A DNA stretch of 64,000 nucleotides, taken from contig NZ_JADLZT010000011.1 in the NCBI RefSeq assembly GCF_015453285.1, positions 91,785 to 155,784 of the forward strand. The letters run 5' to 3'. Positions within the stretch are counted from its first letter, which is position 1, and every line of letters begins with the position of its first letter. The notes beneath the pieces were generated by a model. That model was given only the letters and a program-made list of their open reading frames with translations. It ran no database searches and was not told the DNA's origin. Of this stretch, positions 15,931-24,929 are shown one piece after another. A program made the position numbers and the translations under genes. Source of the DNA: Lysobacter niastensis. Its GTDB lineage: Bacteria; Pseudomonadota; Gammaproteobacteria; Xanthomonadales; Xanthomonadaceae.

Positions 15931-16415
15931 CCATGCGCTTTCCGATTCCATCCTCCCGCCTGTTGATCCGCGTGCTGGCGCCGCTTGCGTTGGTGTTCGC
16001 GACACTGCCGGCATTCGCCGCGGATCCGCCGGCGACGCCGACGGCGACGACGCTGCCTGCGTGGGAACAACTGACGCCGGCCCAGCGAGAGCAGCTGATC
16101 GCGCCCATCCGCGAGCGCTGGAACAGCGAGCCGGACCAGCGTCAGCGCATGCTCGATCGCGCCCAGCGCTGGAAGCAGATGACACCCGAACAGCGTGAGC
16201 GTGCCCACCGTGGCATGAAGCGCTGGGAGCACATGAGTCCCGAACAGCGAGACCAGACGCGCGCGCTCTACGCGAAGATGCGCGCGCTGCCGCCTGCAGA
16301 ACGCGAGGCCTTGAAGGCCCGCTGGAGGCAGATGACACCGGAACAGCGCAGCGAATGGGTGAAGGCCAATCCGCCGCCGGCCGATGCGCGGCCCATGCGC
16401 GAACCGCAGCACTGA
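15927..16415 (+). CDS. DUF3106 family periplasmic protein
   Basis: The 162-residue protein has a signal peptide (cleavage near AFAADPP). The mature helical region has repeated motifs of the type W-x2-LTPxQRE, MTPEQRERA and MSPEQRD, typical of DUF3106. The repeated (L/M)(T/S)PxQR words recall the periplasmic Spy/CpxP-like stress sensors. The start overlaps the stop of the upstream gene (ATGA). It probably senses an envelope signal for the coupled sigma factor, or is part of its output; this is inference from the operon. Confidence 0.85.
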   Translation: MTMRFPIPSSRLLIRVLAPLALVFATLPAFAADPPATPTATTLPAWEQLTPAQREQLIAPIRERWNSEPDQRQRMLDRAQRWKQMTPEQRERAHRGMKRWEHMSPEQRDQTRALYAKMRALPPAEREALKARWRQMTPEQRSEWVKANPPPADARPMREPQH

Positions 16416-16443
16416 CTCAAGGCAAGGAGCCGCTCAACCCGGA

Positions 16444-16463
16444 CTGCGCGGCACGCCGCGCAG
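16444..16463. terminator. Hairpin between convergent DUF3106 gene and pntA1
   Basis: CTGCGCGGC-AC-GCCGCGCAG lies in the 56-bp gap between convergent genes. It lacks a T run; a bidirectional termination role is inferred. Confidence 0.4.
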
Positions 16464-16471
16464 CGCGACAT

Positions 16472-17593
16472 TCACTGCGACGCCGCGCGCTCCGGCCACA
16501 CCGTCTTCGCCAGCAGCTCGTCGTTCCAGTCGTAGGAAAGCGCACCCGACTCGGCGGCCTTGTCGTCGAGCAGCAGACTGACGAAGTTCAGCACGTTGCG
16601 CGCGTACATCTCGCTGGCGTGCACCGCGCCCTGGCTGGCGAGGTTGAGCGGCCCGGCCACGGTGACGCCGTCGCTTTCGATGGTGTCGCCCGGTCGCGTC
16701 AGCTCGCAGTTGCCGCCGGTCTCGGCAGCGAGATCGACGATGACGCTGCCCGGCTTCATGCCGGCCACCATCGCCGCGGTGATGATCTTCGGTGCGGGAC
16801 GCCCCGGCACCGCCGCAGTACAGACGATGACGTCGATCCCCTTGAGGTGTTCGCCGAGCCGGCGCTGCTGCTCGGCGCGTTCCTCTTCGGTCAGCTGCCG
16901 CGCATAGCCACCCTCGCCCGCCGCGCTGACGCCCAGGTCGAGGAAGCGGCCGCCGAGCGATTCGATCTGCTCACGTGTTTCCGGACGCACGTCGAACCCC
17001 TCGACCTGCGCACCGAGCCGCTTGGCCGTGGCGATCGCCTGCAGGCCCGCCACGCCGGCGCCGACGACCAGCACCTTCGACGGCCGGATCGTGCCGGCGG
17101 CGGTGGTCAGCATCGGGAAGAAACGCGGTGCCAGCGTCGCGGCGATCAGGACCGCCTTGTAGCCGGCCATGCCAGCCTGCGAACTAAGCACGTCCATCGC
17201 CTGCGCGCGCGTCGTGCGCGGAAGGCGCTCCAGCGGAAACGCGACCAGCCTGCGCGCGACGATCGCTTCGCCACGCGCCGCATCGGCTTGCGGAGCCAGC
17301 AGCCCCACCAATGCCGCACCTTCGCGGATCTGGCCCAGCGCGGCCGCATCCGGCGGTTGCACGCACAGCAGCAGGTCGGCGGCCGACAGCACGGACTGCG
17401 CGTCGTCGACTAGGGTCGCGCCGGCGTCGGTATAGGCCTCGTCGCTGAAAGAGGCGTGCCGTCCCGCGTCACGCTGCATGACGACGCGGGCACCGCGGGC
17501 GACCAGTTTCTTGCAGGTTTCCGGCGTCATCGCCACGCGACGCTCGCCCGGCGCGGTCTCGCGCGCCACTCCTACCGTGATGACTGCCGTCAT
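16472..17593 (-). CDS. pntA1: NAD(P) transhydrogenase subunit alpha part 1 (NAD-binding)
   Basis: The 373-residue soluble subunit starts VGVARETAPGERRVAMTPE after five residues. It has RxGMAGYKAVL-type sequence (SQAGMAGYKAVLIAA near 138) and the NAD-binding loop KVLVVGAGVAGLQAIATAKRLGA near 170, then FDVRPETREQIESLGG. It matches the alanine dehydrogenase/PNT family domain I. It binds NAD(H) on the cytoplasmic side and docks to PntA2-PntB. It is separated from those genes by a 2-kb block on the other strand, so it must be transcribed separately or by readthrough. Confidence 0.95.
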   Translation of the reverse strand: MTAVITVGVARETAPGERRVAMTPETCKKLVARGARVVMQRDAGRHASFSDEAYTDAGATLVDDAQSVLSAADLLLCVQPPDAAALGQIREGAALVGLLAPQADAARGEAIVARRLVAFPLERLPRTTRAQAMDVLSSQAGMAGYKAVLIAATLAPRFFPMLTTAAGTIRPSKVLVVGAGVAGLQAIATAKRLGAQVEGFDVRPETREQIESLGGRFLDLGVSAAGEGGYARQLTEEERAEQQRRLGEHLKGIDVIVCTAAVPGRPAPKIITAAMVAGMKPGSVIVDLAAETGGNCELTRPGDTIESDGVTVAGPLNLASQGAVHASEMYARNVLNFVSLLLDDKAAESGALSYDWNDELLAKTVWPERAASQ

Positions 17594-17668
17594 GCTGAGC
17601 TCCGCGTCGGTTCACCGCATCCTAGCGAATGCGGTCGCGGCGCTCTAGGGCCGGTTACCGTGCAGGCC

Positions 17669-19846
17669 CTAGCAACGGCCGGCGACGCGTCCCAGGCGAT
17701 GGCGAACCTGACGCATGGCTTCATCGAACGGCGTGCGCTCGGCCTCGACGCTCACCCGGCCCTGCGCCGCCAGCGCCGCCAGTTCTTCCGCCGATGCCAC
17801 CAGCACGCGGATGCCGCGCCGGTTCACCAGCAGCATGCGCGAGGTGAGCGGGCTGACCCAGGCCACCTTGGCCGCGATCGCTTCGCCCTGCGCGTCGGTG
17901 ATGCGCACCCATTCGCCCGGAAGCAGCCGGCGCATGCGCTCGGCCAGGGCAGGGTCGTGCGCGATCGTCGCGGTACCTCCAGCCAGCCACAGGCGGCGCT
18001 CTTCGCCCGCTTCGTCTTCGTGAGGGGTGTTTACCGGCATCAGCTGGTGCACGCGACGCGTCACGTCGGGCCAGGCCAGCGAATGCACCAGGCCGGCCAG
18101 GCCGTGCTCCGACGCACTGTCGTCGAGGCCGGAGCTGGCCAGGCATTGCACGATCGCCGACTGCAACGTCACCAGCCGGTCGGCAACCGCGCGGCCGCGG
18201 TTATCCGAGGCGAACTCGTCGACCACCACCAGCGCGTCGCCCAGCATCAGGGCTTCGGCATGACGCTCGGCGTCCTGCCCCTCGCGCAACAGCGTCTGCA
18301 CCAGGTGGTGGCGCCACGGCGTCGACAGGAAATCGCCGACAGCCTGCGTCAGCGGCTGCGCCCGGAGGCGGTGATTGACGATCTCGTCGGCGCGCGCACG
18401 CGCATCGGACAGGCGTTCGCGTCCGAAGGCGGCCTTGGCAGCGCGCTCTTCCTGCAGTTCCACGCGGCGGCGCTGCTGCGTGAGCAACGCGTCCAGTTCG
18501 GTATGGGCCAGTTCGAAGATCGCCAGGTCTTCGTTGTAGTCCGCGACGATGCGCTGCGCGACCGCGGCGGCACGTTCCAGCAGCTCGCGGTCCTGCGGCG
18601 TCGCAGCCGAATTGCCTTCGCAGGCTTCGGTGATCGCATCGAGCAGGCGGCGCGCCGGATGTTCGCGCGACGCGAACAGCGAATGATCGGTCAGCGCGAC
18701 CTTGACGTACGGCAGCACGAGGCGCGCGTACAGGCGGCGCGCACGGTCGAGCAGCGAGTGGGTGCGGAACAGCGATTCGAACAGCATCGCCACCAGGTCG
18801 ATTGCGTCTTCCTCGGCGACGCTGAGGCGGGTCTGGTCGGGATTGATGCCCAGGCGCCGGGCGCCGTCGCTGAGATGGTCGCGGATCGCGTCGCCGAGCA
18901 GACCGCTACCGGCCAGCGCACGCGCGAACACGTCGGGCGGCTCCGACTGCAGCAGCGAAGCGACGCTGACCACTTCATCCACGCGCAGTTCGCGGCGCGG
19001 AGGCAGCGTGCGCTGCGGCGCATTCTCGGCGGTCAGCGGCTCGCCCTGGACCAGGCCTTCGCGCCAGACATGCAGCATGTCGCGCAGCTGGTTGAACTCG
19101 GCCAGGATCTGGGCGTCCGACGCTGCGGTCCTGTCCTCGGGAGCCGCCGGCGCGGGAGTCGCCGGGGCCTGCTTCGGCCGCGACGAGGTTTCGACCATGC
19201 CGTAACCCGCCGTCGCCAGCAGGGTGTTGACGCGGCCGTAGAGGTCGCCGAGGACGCGCGCCAGCTCCTGCTCGTACTGGCGGAACATCATCGGCCGCAA
19301 CGACTCGCTCAACTCGGCGTCGCGGAAGGTCTCGATGAAGGCACCGGCGAGGCGGCTGGCGCCGATCGGGTTGGAGATGTGGGGCACGTCCAGCGCGTTG
19401 GCCAGGGCCTCCAGCCGCCCCTCCATCATTTCCAGGGGGCGCGAGTAGCGCTGGTCGATCGCCTCGGCCAGGCGCTGGCCCGACAGGTGGAACTCCAGCT
19501 GGTTCTCGGCGACCAGCCCCATCGGCAGATCGCCGCGGTGGCGGATGCGCAGCGCCCGGAAATCGTCGAAGCCCTGGGCCACCTGCTGGCGGAAACGCAT
19601 GACATAGGTGGCGCTGTGCTGGCGGAGGGTCAACAATGACGCCAGCTCGGTCCGGCGCGCGCCAGGAGTACCGGCCCGGATCGCCGACTCGTTGAGCGCA
19701 TGCTCGATGGGGGTGTACAGGCCGCTGGGGATCGAGCCCAGCTGCTCCACAGCAAGACGCTTCATCTCCTCAAGCACGCGCAACGGTTCAGTGCGCGTGG
19801 CGTGAATGACGCCGAGCGGTTGGCCTGACACTGTCAATGTCCCCAT
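17669..19846 (-). CDS. DUF1631 family protein
   Basis: The 725-residue protein from ATG at 19846 matches DUF1631, large alpha-helical cytoplasmic proteins found in many beta- and gammaproteobacteria. Landmarks are SGLYTPIEHALNESAIRAGT in the N-terminal part, RSFRTHS-type FESLFRTHSLLDRARRLYARL in the centre, and EWVRITDAQGEA / SRMLLVNRRGIRVL near the C-terminus. That last part looks like a PilZ-type beta barrel. A link to cyclic-di-GMP is therefore possible but not shown. It is divergent from a nitroreductase gene, with a Crp/Clp-like palindrome between them. An in-frame upstream extension to 19963 is unlikely to be translated. Confidence 0.85.
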   Translation of the reverse strand: MGTLTVSGQPLGVIHATRTEPLRVLEEMKRLAVEQLGSIPSGLYTPIEHALNESAIRAGTPGARRTELASLLTLRQHSATYVMRFRQQVAQGFDDFRALRIRHRGDLPMGLVAENQLEFHLSGQRLAEAIDQRYSRPLEMMEGRLEALANALDVPHISNPIGASRLAGAFIETFRDAELSESLRPMMFRQYEQELARVLGDLYGRVNTLLATAGYGMVETSSRPKQAPATPAPAAPEDRTAASDAQILAEFNQLRDMLHVWREGLVQGEPLTAENAPQRTLPPRRELRVDEVVSVASLLQSEPPDVFARALAGSGLLGDAIRDHLSDGARRLGINPDQTRLSVAEEDAIDLVAMLFESLFRTHSLLDRARRLYARLVLPYVKVALTDHSLFASREHPARRLLDAITEACEGNSAATPQDRELLERAAAVAQRIVADYNEDLAIFELAHTELDALLTQQRRRVELQEERAAKAAFGRERLSDARARADEIVNHRLRAQPLTQAVGDFLSTPWRHHLVQTLLREGQDAERHAEALMLGDALVVVDEFASDNRGRAVADRLVTLQSAIVQCLASSGLDDSASEHGLAGLVHSLAWPDVTRRVHQLMPVNTPHEDEAGEERRLWLAGGTATIAHDPALAERMRRLLPGEWVRITDAQGEAIAAKVAWVSPLTSRMLLVNRRGIRVLVASAEELAALAAQGRVSVEAERTPFDEAMRQVRHRLGRVAGRC

Positions 19847-19929
19847 GAGTGACGCGCTTGAGCGCTTTTCGACTGCGTCTGCAGCATAGTGGCAAGATAG
19901 GTCAGGTTTGGTACGCACAAGATCAGATC

Positions 19930-19945
19930 TGTGACGAGTATCACC
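19930..19945. promoter_or_regulatory. Candidate Crp/Clp binding site
   Basis: TGTGA-CGAGTA-TCACC matches the TGTGA-N6-TCACA consensus of Crp and of the Xanthomonadaceae homologue Clp in nine of ten positions. It lies in the divergent region, 27 bp before the nitroreductase GTG and 84 bp before the DUF1631 start, where it could control either gene. Confidence 0.5.
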
Positions 19946-19971
19946 CAAAAAATTTGAAGCCACCTGACTCC

Positions 19972-20544
19972 GTGAACGAAGCCCTTTCTTACCTCGACGC
20001 CCGCCGCTCGATCCCCCCGAAACAGCTCGGCGAACCCGGCCCCGACGACGCCACCCTGATGCGCATGCTGCGCTCGGCGGTACGCGTGCCCGACCATGGC
20101 AAGCGCGTGCCGTTCCGTTTCCTGCGCTTCAGCGGCCAAGCCCGACACGAGTTCGGCGAGCGCCTGGCGGCCCGCGCCCTTCAGCGCGACCCCAACGCCA
20201 GCGAGGCGGTGATCGAGAAGGACCGCATGCGCTTCTCGCACGCACCATTGGTAGTGGCGGTCATTGCCAAGCTCGGCCCCGACGAGAAGATCCCCGAGTC
20301 CGAGCGCTTCTCCAGCGCGTCCTGCGTGTGCTTCGCGCTGCTTCAGGCCGCGCAGGCGATGGGCTTCGGTGCGATCTGGCTGACCGGCTGGCTCGCCTAC
20401 GACCCGGAAGTGGCCGGCTGGATGGGACTGCAGGAGCACGAGCGCGTCGTCGGCTTCGTCCATATCGGAACGCCAAAGCTGGACGCCCCGGAGCGCGAAC
20501 GACCCGACCCGGCAGACCTGCTGAGCGAATGGTCGCCCGCATGA
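19972..20544 (+). CDS. Nitroreductase family protein (YdjA-like)
   Basis: The 190-residue protein from GTG at 19972 begins VNEALSYLDARRSIPPKQLGEPGPD, the FMN-phosphate-binding N-terminus of nitroreductases. It contains GKRVPFRFLRFSG and, near the C-terminus, QAMGFGAIWLTGW. It resembles the short YdjA subgroup of FMN-dependent NAD(P)H oxidoreductases with broad substrates. The GTG fits alignment with relatives that start a few residues before the RRSxP motif. Its stop overlaps the exonuclease start (ATGA), so both are on one transcript. Confidence 0.88.
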   Translation: MNEALSYLDARRSIPPKQLGEPGPDDATLMRMLRSAVRVPDHGKRVPFRFLRFSGQARHEFGERLAARALQRDPNASEAVIEKDRMRFSHAPLVVAVIAKLGPDEKIPESERFSSASCVCFALLQAAQAMGFGAIWLTGWLAYDPEVAGWMGLQEHERVVGFVHIGTPKLDAPERERPDPADLLSEWSPA

Positions 20545-21473
20545 GCGACGGCAACGCCCCCGTGACGCGTCCGACCGCCACGCTGTATGTGGTCGACGCC
20601 AGCATGTACGTATTCCGCGCCTGGCACTCGATGCCCAACGAGTTCCACGACGTGGAAGGCTGGCCGACCAACGCCGTGCACGGCTTCGCGCGTTTCCTGC
20701 TGGAACTGCTCGACCGCGCCCGGCCGCAGCACATCGCCATCGCCTTCGACGAGGCGCTCGACAGTTGCTTCCGCAACGAGATCTATCCGGCGTACAAGGC
20801 CAACCGCGAATCGGCGCCGGAGGAACTCAGGCGCCAGTTCACGCATTGCCGCGCGCTGTGCGTCGCATTGGGCCTGAGCGTGCTGGCCGACAGCCAGTAC
20901 GAAGCCGACGACCTGATCGGCAGCGCCGTCCATGCCCTGCGGCCGCACGGCTTCCGCTCGGTGATCGTCTCGGCCGACAAGGATCTCTCGCAGTTGCTGG
21001 GCGAGCATGACGAACAATGGGATTACGCCCGCGCACAGCGCTGGGGCGCGGCCGGCGTGCCCGAGCGCCACGGCGTCCACGCGCACCAGATCGCCGACTA
21101 CCTGGCGCTGACCGGGGACGCGATCGACAACATCCCGGGCGTGCCCGGCATCGGCGCCAAGACCGCTGCCGCCCTGCTCGCCCATTTCGGCACGCTGGAC
21201 GCGCTGCTGCAGCGGGTCGAGGAAGTGCCGTTCCTGCGCCTGCGCGGCGCCGCCAGCACCGCAGCCAAGCTGCGCCAGCACCGCGAGCAGGCCCTGTTGT
21301 GCCGGCGCCTGACGACGATCGCGCTGGATGCGCCGCTGGCCAATGCCGAGAACCGCTTCGTCCGCGGCAACGCCGACGGTGCGGGACTGCAGGCACTGTG
21401 CGAATCGCTGCGTTTCGGTCCGATGACGCGGCGCCGCCTGCTCGAGGCGGGCGGCATCGCCCTGCCCGGCTGA
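20541..21473 (+). CDS. 5'-3' exonuclease (DNA polymerase I N-terminal-like, stand-alone)
   Basis: The 310-residue protein has the order of FEN/PolI 5' nuclease motifs. They are LYVVDASMYVFRAWHSMP near 15, AFDEALDSCFRNEIYPAYKANR near 67 (positions 67-88), SQYEADDLIGSAV near 118, IVSADKDLSQLL near 142, and GDAIDNIPGVPGIGAKTAAALL (H3TH) near 190-211. Acidic metal ligands are present in each. No polymerase domain follows, so it is a separate nuclease, similar to ExoIX/Xni-like proteins but with fuller metal sites. It is coupled to the nitroreductase gene by a 4-bp overlap, an odd pair functionally. Confidence 0.92.
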   Translation: MSDGNAPVTRPTATLYVVDASMYVFRAWHSMPNEFHDVEGWPTNAVHGFARFLLELLDRARPQHIAIAFDEALDSCFRNEIYPAYKANRESAPEELRRQFTHCRALCVALGLSVLADSQYEADDLIGSAVHALRPHGFRSVIVSADKDLSQLLGEHDEQWDYARAQRWGAAGVPERHGVHAHQIADYLALTGDAIDNIPGVPGIGAKTAAALLAHFGTLDALLQRVEEVPFLRLRGAASTAAKLRQHREQALLCRRLTTIALDAPLANAENRFVRGNADGAGLQALCESLRFGPMTRRRLLEAGGIALPG

Positions 21474-21555
21474 TGTACCCGCGGCTTCGCCTGTTTACTT
21501 CGCGACGTCATCGTTCCGGCGTAGCATCGGGAAAACACCGGATTCCGGAAACACG

Positions 21556-22110
21556 ATGAACCACGACGCCCACGAACCGATGGAAACGCTCTACGACGGC
21601 CCCTGGCTGCGCATGGTTCGCCGCGGGCGCTGGGAGTACGTGGAGCGCACCCACGGCGACGGCATGGCGGTGATCATCATCGCCGTCACTCCGGACGACA
21701 AAGTCGTGTTCGTCGAGCAGCACCGCATTCCGCTGGGCGCGCGCACCATCGAAATGCCAGCCGGCCTGGTCGGCGACGACCACGCCAGCGACACGCTGGA
21801 GGCTGCCGCGCAGCGTGAGCTGATCGAGGAAACCGGCTGGTCGGCGGCCCGCGTCGAAGTACTGCTGATCGGCCCCACCTCCGCCGGCATGAGCAACGAG
21901 CGCATCGCGTTCGTGCGTGCCCGCGACCTCACCCGGGTCGGCCAGGGCGGCGGCGTCGACAACGAGGACATCACCGTCCACGAAGTCGCGCGCGAACAGG
22001 CCCCGGCCTGGCTGATGCAGAAGCAGCGCGAAGGCTTCGAACTCGACCTGAAGCTTTGGGCGGGCCTGTGGATGATCGAGCACAACCCGGACGGGTCGAA
22101 GGCGGACTGA
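21556..22110 (+). CDS. Nudix hydrolase, ADP-sugar pyrophosphatase-like
   Basis: The 184-residue protein has a Nudix box at about residues 74-97, with REL-I-EE-T-GW fully kept. The conserved first Glu of the box (GX5E) reads Asp here (GDDHASD). An N-terminal beta region (LRMVRRGRWEYVER) and EQHRIPLGARTIEMPAGLV resemble ADP-ribose pyrophosphatases, which hydrolyse ADP-ribose or related nucleoside diphosphate sugars. It lies alone between the exonuclease and glpK genes on the same strand. Confidence 0.88.
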   Translation: MNHDAHEPMETLYDGPWLRMVRRGRWEYVERTHGDGMAVIIIAVTPDDKVVFVEQHRIPLGARTIEMPAGLVGDDHASDTLEAAAQRELIEETGWSAARVEVLLIGPTSAGMSNERIAFVRARDLTRVGQGGGVDNEDITVHEVAREQAPAWLMQKQREGFELDLKLWAGLWMIEHNPDGSKAD

Positions 22111-22184
22111 CCCCACCTTGTCCGGCTGCGCCATGCGCAGCACGTTGGAACGGGCATCGCCCGATGAAGTGAACCTGCCCGGAC

Positions 22185-23681
22185 ATGCATGCCAGGCCGC
22201 GCTTCCTGCTCGCCATCGACAGCGGAACCACCAGCACGCGCGCCATCGTATTCGACGCGCTCGGGCAGGTCGTGGCAGCCGCGCAACGCGAGATCCAGCA
22301 GTATTTCCCCCATGACGGCTGGGTCGAACAGGACGGCGACGAGATCTGGGCGAGCACGATCGACGTGTGCCGGGAAGCGATCGCGACTGCCGGCATCGAT
22401 GCCGAAGACGTCCTGGCCATCGGCATCACCAATCAGCGCGAGACCACGCTGCTCTGGGATGCCGGCACCGGGCGGCTGCTTCACCGCGCGATCGTCTGGC
22501 AGGACCGCCGCACGGCCGATGACTGCACGCGGCTGAAATCGGAAGGCCACGAAGCCGCGGTCATCGACAAGACCGGATTGCTGCTCGACCCCTACTTCTC
22601 GGCCACCAAGCTGCACTGGCTGCTCGAGAACGTGCCCGGTGCTCGACAACGCGCGAAAGAAGGCGGCCTCCGCTTCGGCACCATCGACACGTTCCTGCTC
22701 TGGCGACTGACGGGCGGCAAGGTGCACCGCACCGATGCGACCAACGCATCGAGGACATTGCTCTTCAACATCCACACGCAGCAATGGGATCCGGACCTGC
22801 TCGCGTTGCTGGACATCCCGGCATCGCTGTTGCCGGAGGTGCTCGATTGCGCCGCGGAGTTCGGCGTCAGCGAACCGGGACTGCTGGGCGCCGCGATACC
22901 GATCACCGGCATGGCCGGCGACCAGCAGGCCGCGATGATCGGACAGGCCTGTTTTCATCCAGGCATGGCCAAAAGCACCTACGGCACGGGCTGCTTCGTC
23001 ATGATGAACACCGGCACGAGTCCGGTGCGGTCGCGCAATCGTCTGATCACCACAGTCGGTTACCGCCTCGACGGCCGCACCACCTACGCGCTGGAAGGCA
23101 GCATCTTCGTCGCAGGCGCCGCCATACAGTGGCTTCGCGACGGCCTGAAACTGATCCATCACGCCGGTGAAACCGAAGCGCTCGCGGGCCAGGCCGGCGA
23201 AACCTGCGGCGTGTACCTCGTCCCCGCCTTCACCGGCCTCGGCGCGCCCTACTGGGACCCGAAGGCACGCGGCGCGATCTTCGGGTTGACCCGCGAAACC
23301 GGCATTGCCGAAATCGTGGCGGCGGGGCTTCAATCGGCGTGTTTCCAGACACGCGACCTGCTCGAGGCGATGAACGCCGACGGCACCAGCCCCATCACGA
23401 CCCTGCGGATCGACGGCGGCATGGTCAACAACAACTGGATGGCGCAGGCACTCGCCAACGTGCTGGGCGTGACCGTCGAGCGCCCCCGCATCACCGAAAC
23501 CACCGCTCTCGGTGCGGCCTACCTGGCGGGGCTGAAGCAGGGCCTGTTCCGCAGCCTCGACGACATCGCAGTGCTATGGCGATGCGAGCGCGCGTTCGCA
23601 CCGCAGATGGATCCCGAAAGGCAGGCGCAGTTGTATCGCGGCTGGCTGGACGCGGTGAACCGAGTCCGCAACCAGACGTAA
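22185..23681 (+). CDS. glpK: Glycerol kinase
   Basis: The 498-residue protein belongs to the FGGY kinase family. It opens [17 protein letters not shown], has [12 protein letters not shown] and [10 protein letters not shown] near 80-105, and carries the ATP-domain motifs [14 protein letters not shown] near 263-276 and [15 protein letters not shown] near 405. It phosphorylates glycerol to glycerol-3-phosphate in the cytoplasm. The length matches GlpK (about 500). No glpF, glpD or glpR is adjacent, so uptake and oxidation genes are elsewhere. The ATG at 22185 is used; no strong ribosome site is visible. Confidence 0.96.
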   Translation: MHARPRFLLAIDSGTTSTRAIVFDALGQVVAAAQREIQQYFPHDGWVEQDGDEIWASTIDVCREAIATAGIDAEDVLAIGITNQRETTLLWDAGTGRLLHRAIVWQDRRTADDCTRLKSEGHEAAVIDKTGLLLDPYFSATKLHWLLENVPGARQRAKEGGLRFGTIDTFLLWRLTGGKVHRTDATNASRTLLFNIHTQQWDPDLLALLDIPASLLPEVLDCAAEFGVSEPGLLGAAIPITGMAGDQQAAMIGQACFHPGMAKSTYGTGCFVMMNTGTSPVRSRNRLITTVGYRLDGRTTYALEGSIFVAGAAIQWLRDGLKLIHHAGETEALAGQAGETCGVYLVPAFTGLGAPYWDPKARGAIFGLTRETGIAEIVAAGLQSACFQTRDLLEAMNADGTSPITTLRIDGGMVNNNWMAQALANVLGVTVERPRITETTALGAAYLAGLKQGLFRSLDDIAVLWRCERAFAPQMDPERQAQLYRGWLDAVNRVRNQT

Positions 23682-23786
23682 CCAGCCACACCGCAGCGAC
23701 AAGCGAACACGAAGGAAGCTACGGGCCGGCTGGTGGCTGCGCACTCGGGGCTGCAGAGCATGCCCACCACGCAGCCTTGAACTGCA

Positions 23787-24929
23787 TCACCAACGCTTCC
23801 AGTCCGACGCCGCCAGGTTCGCTTCCGCCCACGCGATCGCCGCCGTCACGGTGTCCGGACTGCCGACTGCTACGAGCCTGCGCTGCGTGTGGAACTCGTA
23901 GTCGGATATCACCGGATTGACGTCGTCGCGGTTGATGGCCGTGATCAATGTCAGGTCGTACTTCGCGCCGATGCGATGGCTGGCCTCGACCTTCGCACCT
24001 TCATGCGAATAGATCGCAACGCAGGTTGCCGTCCGCGGGGACTGCAGGGCATCACTCCTGTCGCACAGCATGATCAGTCGCGCGGGCTCGGCGATGTAGT
24101 AGTTGGTCAACACCGGCCACGCCCGCGTGTCATGGGTAGGACCCGATGCGGACGATCCCTGCATCGGCAGGAAAACCAGGCCATCGGCAGGCTGCGTATC
24201 CACACTGTAGTACGCGTACCGGAAGATGCTGTTGTCGAGATAGATGACGGGGAGTTCGGACAAGCCTTTGACGATATCCTCCGCCGGGCTGCCAGGCTCC
24301 TTGCGTATCGACATATCCAGCACCATCAACTCTTTCGGCGCGGTCAGACCATCGCCCAGCGTCACGCCGAACTTCATGTCGTAAAGAAGGATCGCGCCTT
24401 CTCCGAGGCAACCGGGATGCACCGGCTCGTTGTAATTGCGCGGGTCGATTTCAAGCTGGATGCCGTAGGGCGCGCTCGCGCCCGGCACGATGCCATTCCA
24501 ATCCGAAACCGAACGCAGGATCGAGGGATTTCCCCGGCAGTCGCCGCCCTGCGTCGGGTTGTAGGCGTCGCCCTTGCTGCTTCGAGTGGCCATCTGGAAG
24601 TCCGCACCGATGTTGTCGTGCGGAACCGCCAGCCGTCCCATCACCCACATGCTGGTGATGATCGGCGCGTAGTCGTTCATCCGGATCCGGATGACGCCGT
24701 TGTCGAACTCGCGCCCTGTCGGTACTGCGGGTGGCGGTGGCGTTGGAGCCGGAGGCGGAGCGGGCGGTGGCTGGCTCACCGGCGGTGGCGGTGCGGACGT
24801 CGTAACAGCCACGTTCTTCTGCGGCGCAGGCTTGCCCCGCCCGCCGCCGCCCCCGCCGCAACCAGAGGCAGCGACACAAACCATCGCCAGCGACAGCCAC
24901 GAAGCGCCCGCCGCAGCACAGGTAGCCAT
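23787..24929 (-). CDS. Hypothetical lipoprotein with Pro-rich linker
   Basis: The 380-residue protein from ATG at 24929 has GGAGG 6 bp before the start. The N-terminal hydrophobic segment ends VAASGC, giving a plausible lipidation Cys24. A Gly-rich then Pro-rich linker (about 25-75) connects to a globular domain of about 300 residues starting near FDNGVIRIRMNDYAP. The domain has cysteines in GGDCRGNP, HPGCLGE, LCDRSD and TATCVAI, which could pair in the periplasm. No family is recognised. It is convergent with glpK and divergent from the methyltransferase gene. The function is unknown. Confidence 0.7.
   Translation of the reverse strand: MATCAAAGASWLSLAMVCVAASGCGGGGGGRGKPAPQKNVAVTTSAPPPPVSQPPPAPPPAPTPPPPAVPTGREFDNGVIRIRMNDYAPIITSMWVMGRLAVPHDNIGADFQMATRSSKGDAYNPTQGGDCRGNPSILRSVSDWNGIVPGASAPYGIQLEIDPRNYNEPVHPGCLGEGAILLYDMKFGVTLGDGLTAPKELMVLDMSIRKEPGSPAEDIVKGLSELPVIYLDNSIFRYAYYSVDTQPADGLVFLPMQGSSASGPTHDTRAWPVLTNYYIAEPARLIMLCDRSDALQSPRTATCVAIYSHEGAKVEASHRIGAKYDLTLITAINRDDVNPVISDYEFHTQRRLVAVGSPDTVTAAIAWAEANLAASDWKRW

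Noticed and set aside
17456..19639. A 2.2-kb + strand open frame opposite the DUF1631 gene.
   Set aside because: Antisense shadow without recognisable domains; the minus-strand frame has clear family motifs.
20541..21473. A truncated polA pseudogene.
   Set aside because: The frame has complete nuclease motifs, its own overlapping start and a natural end, as in stand-alone 5' nucleases.
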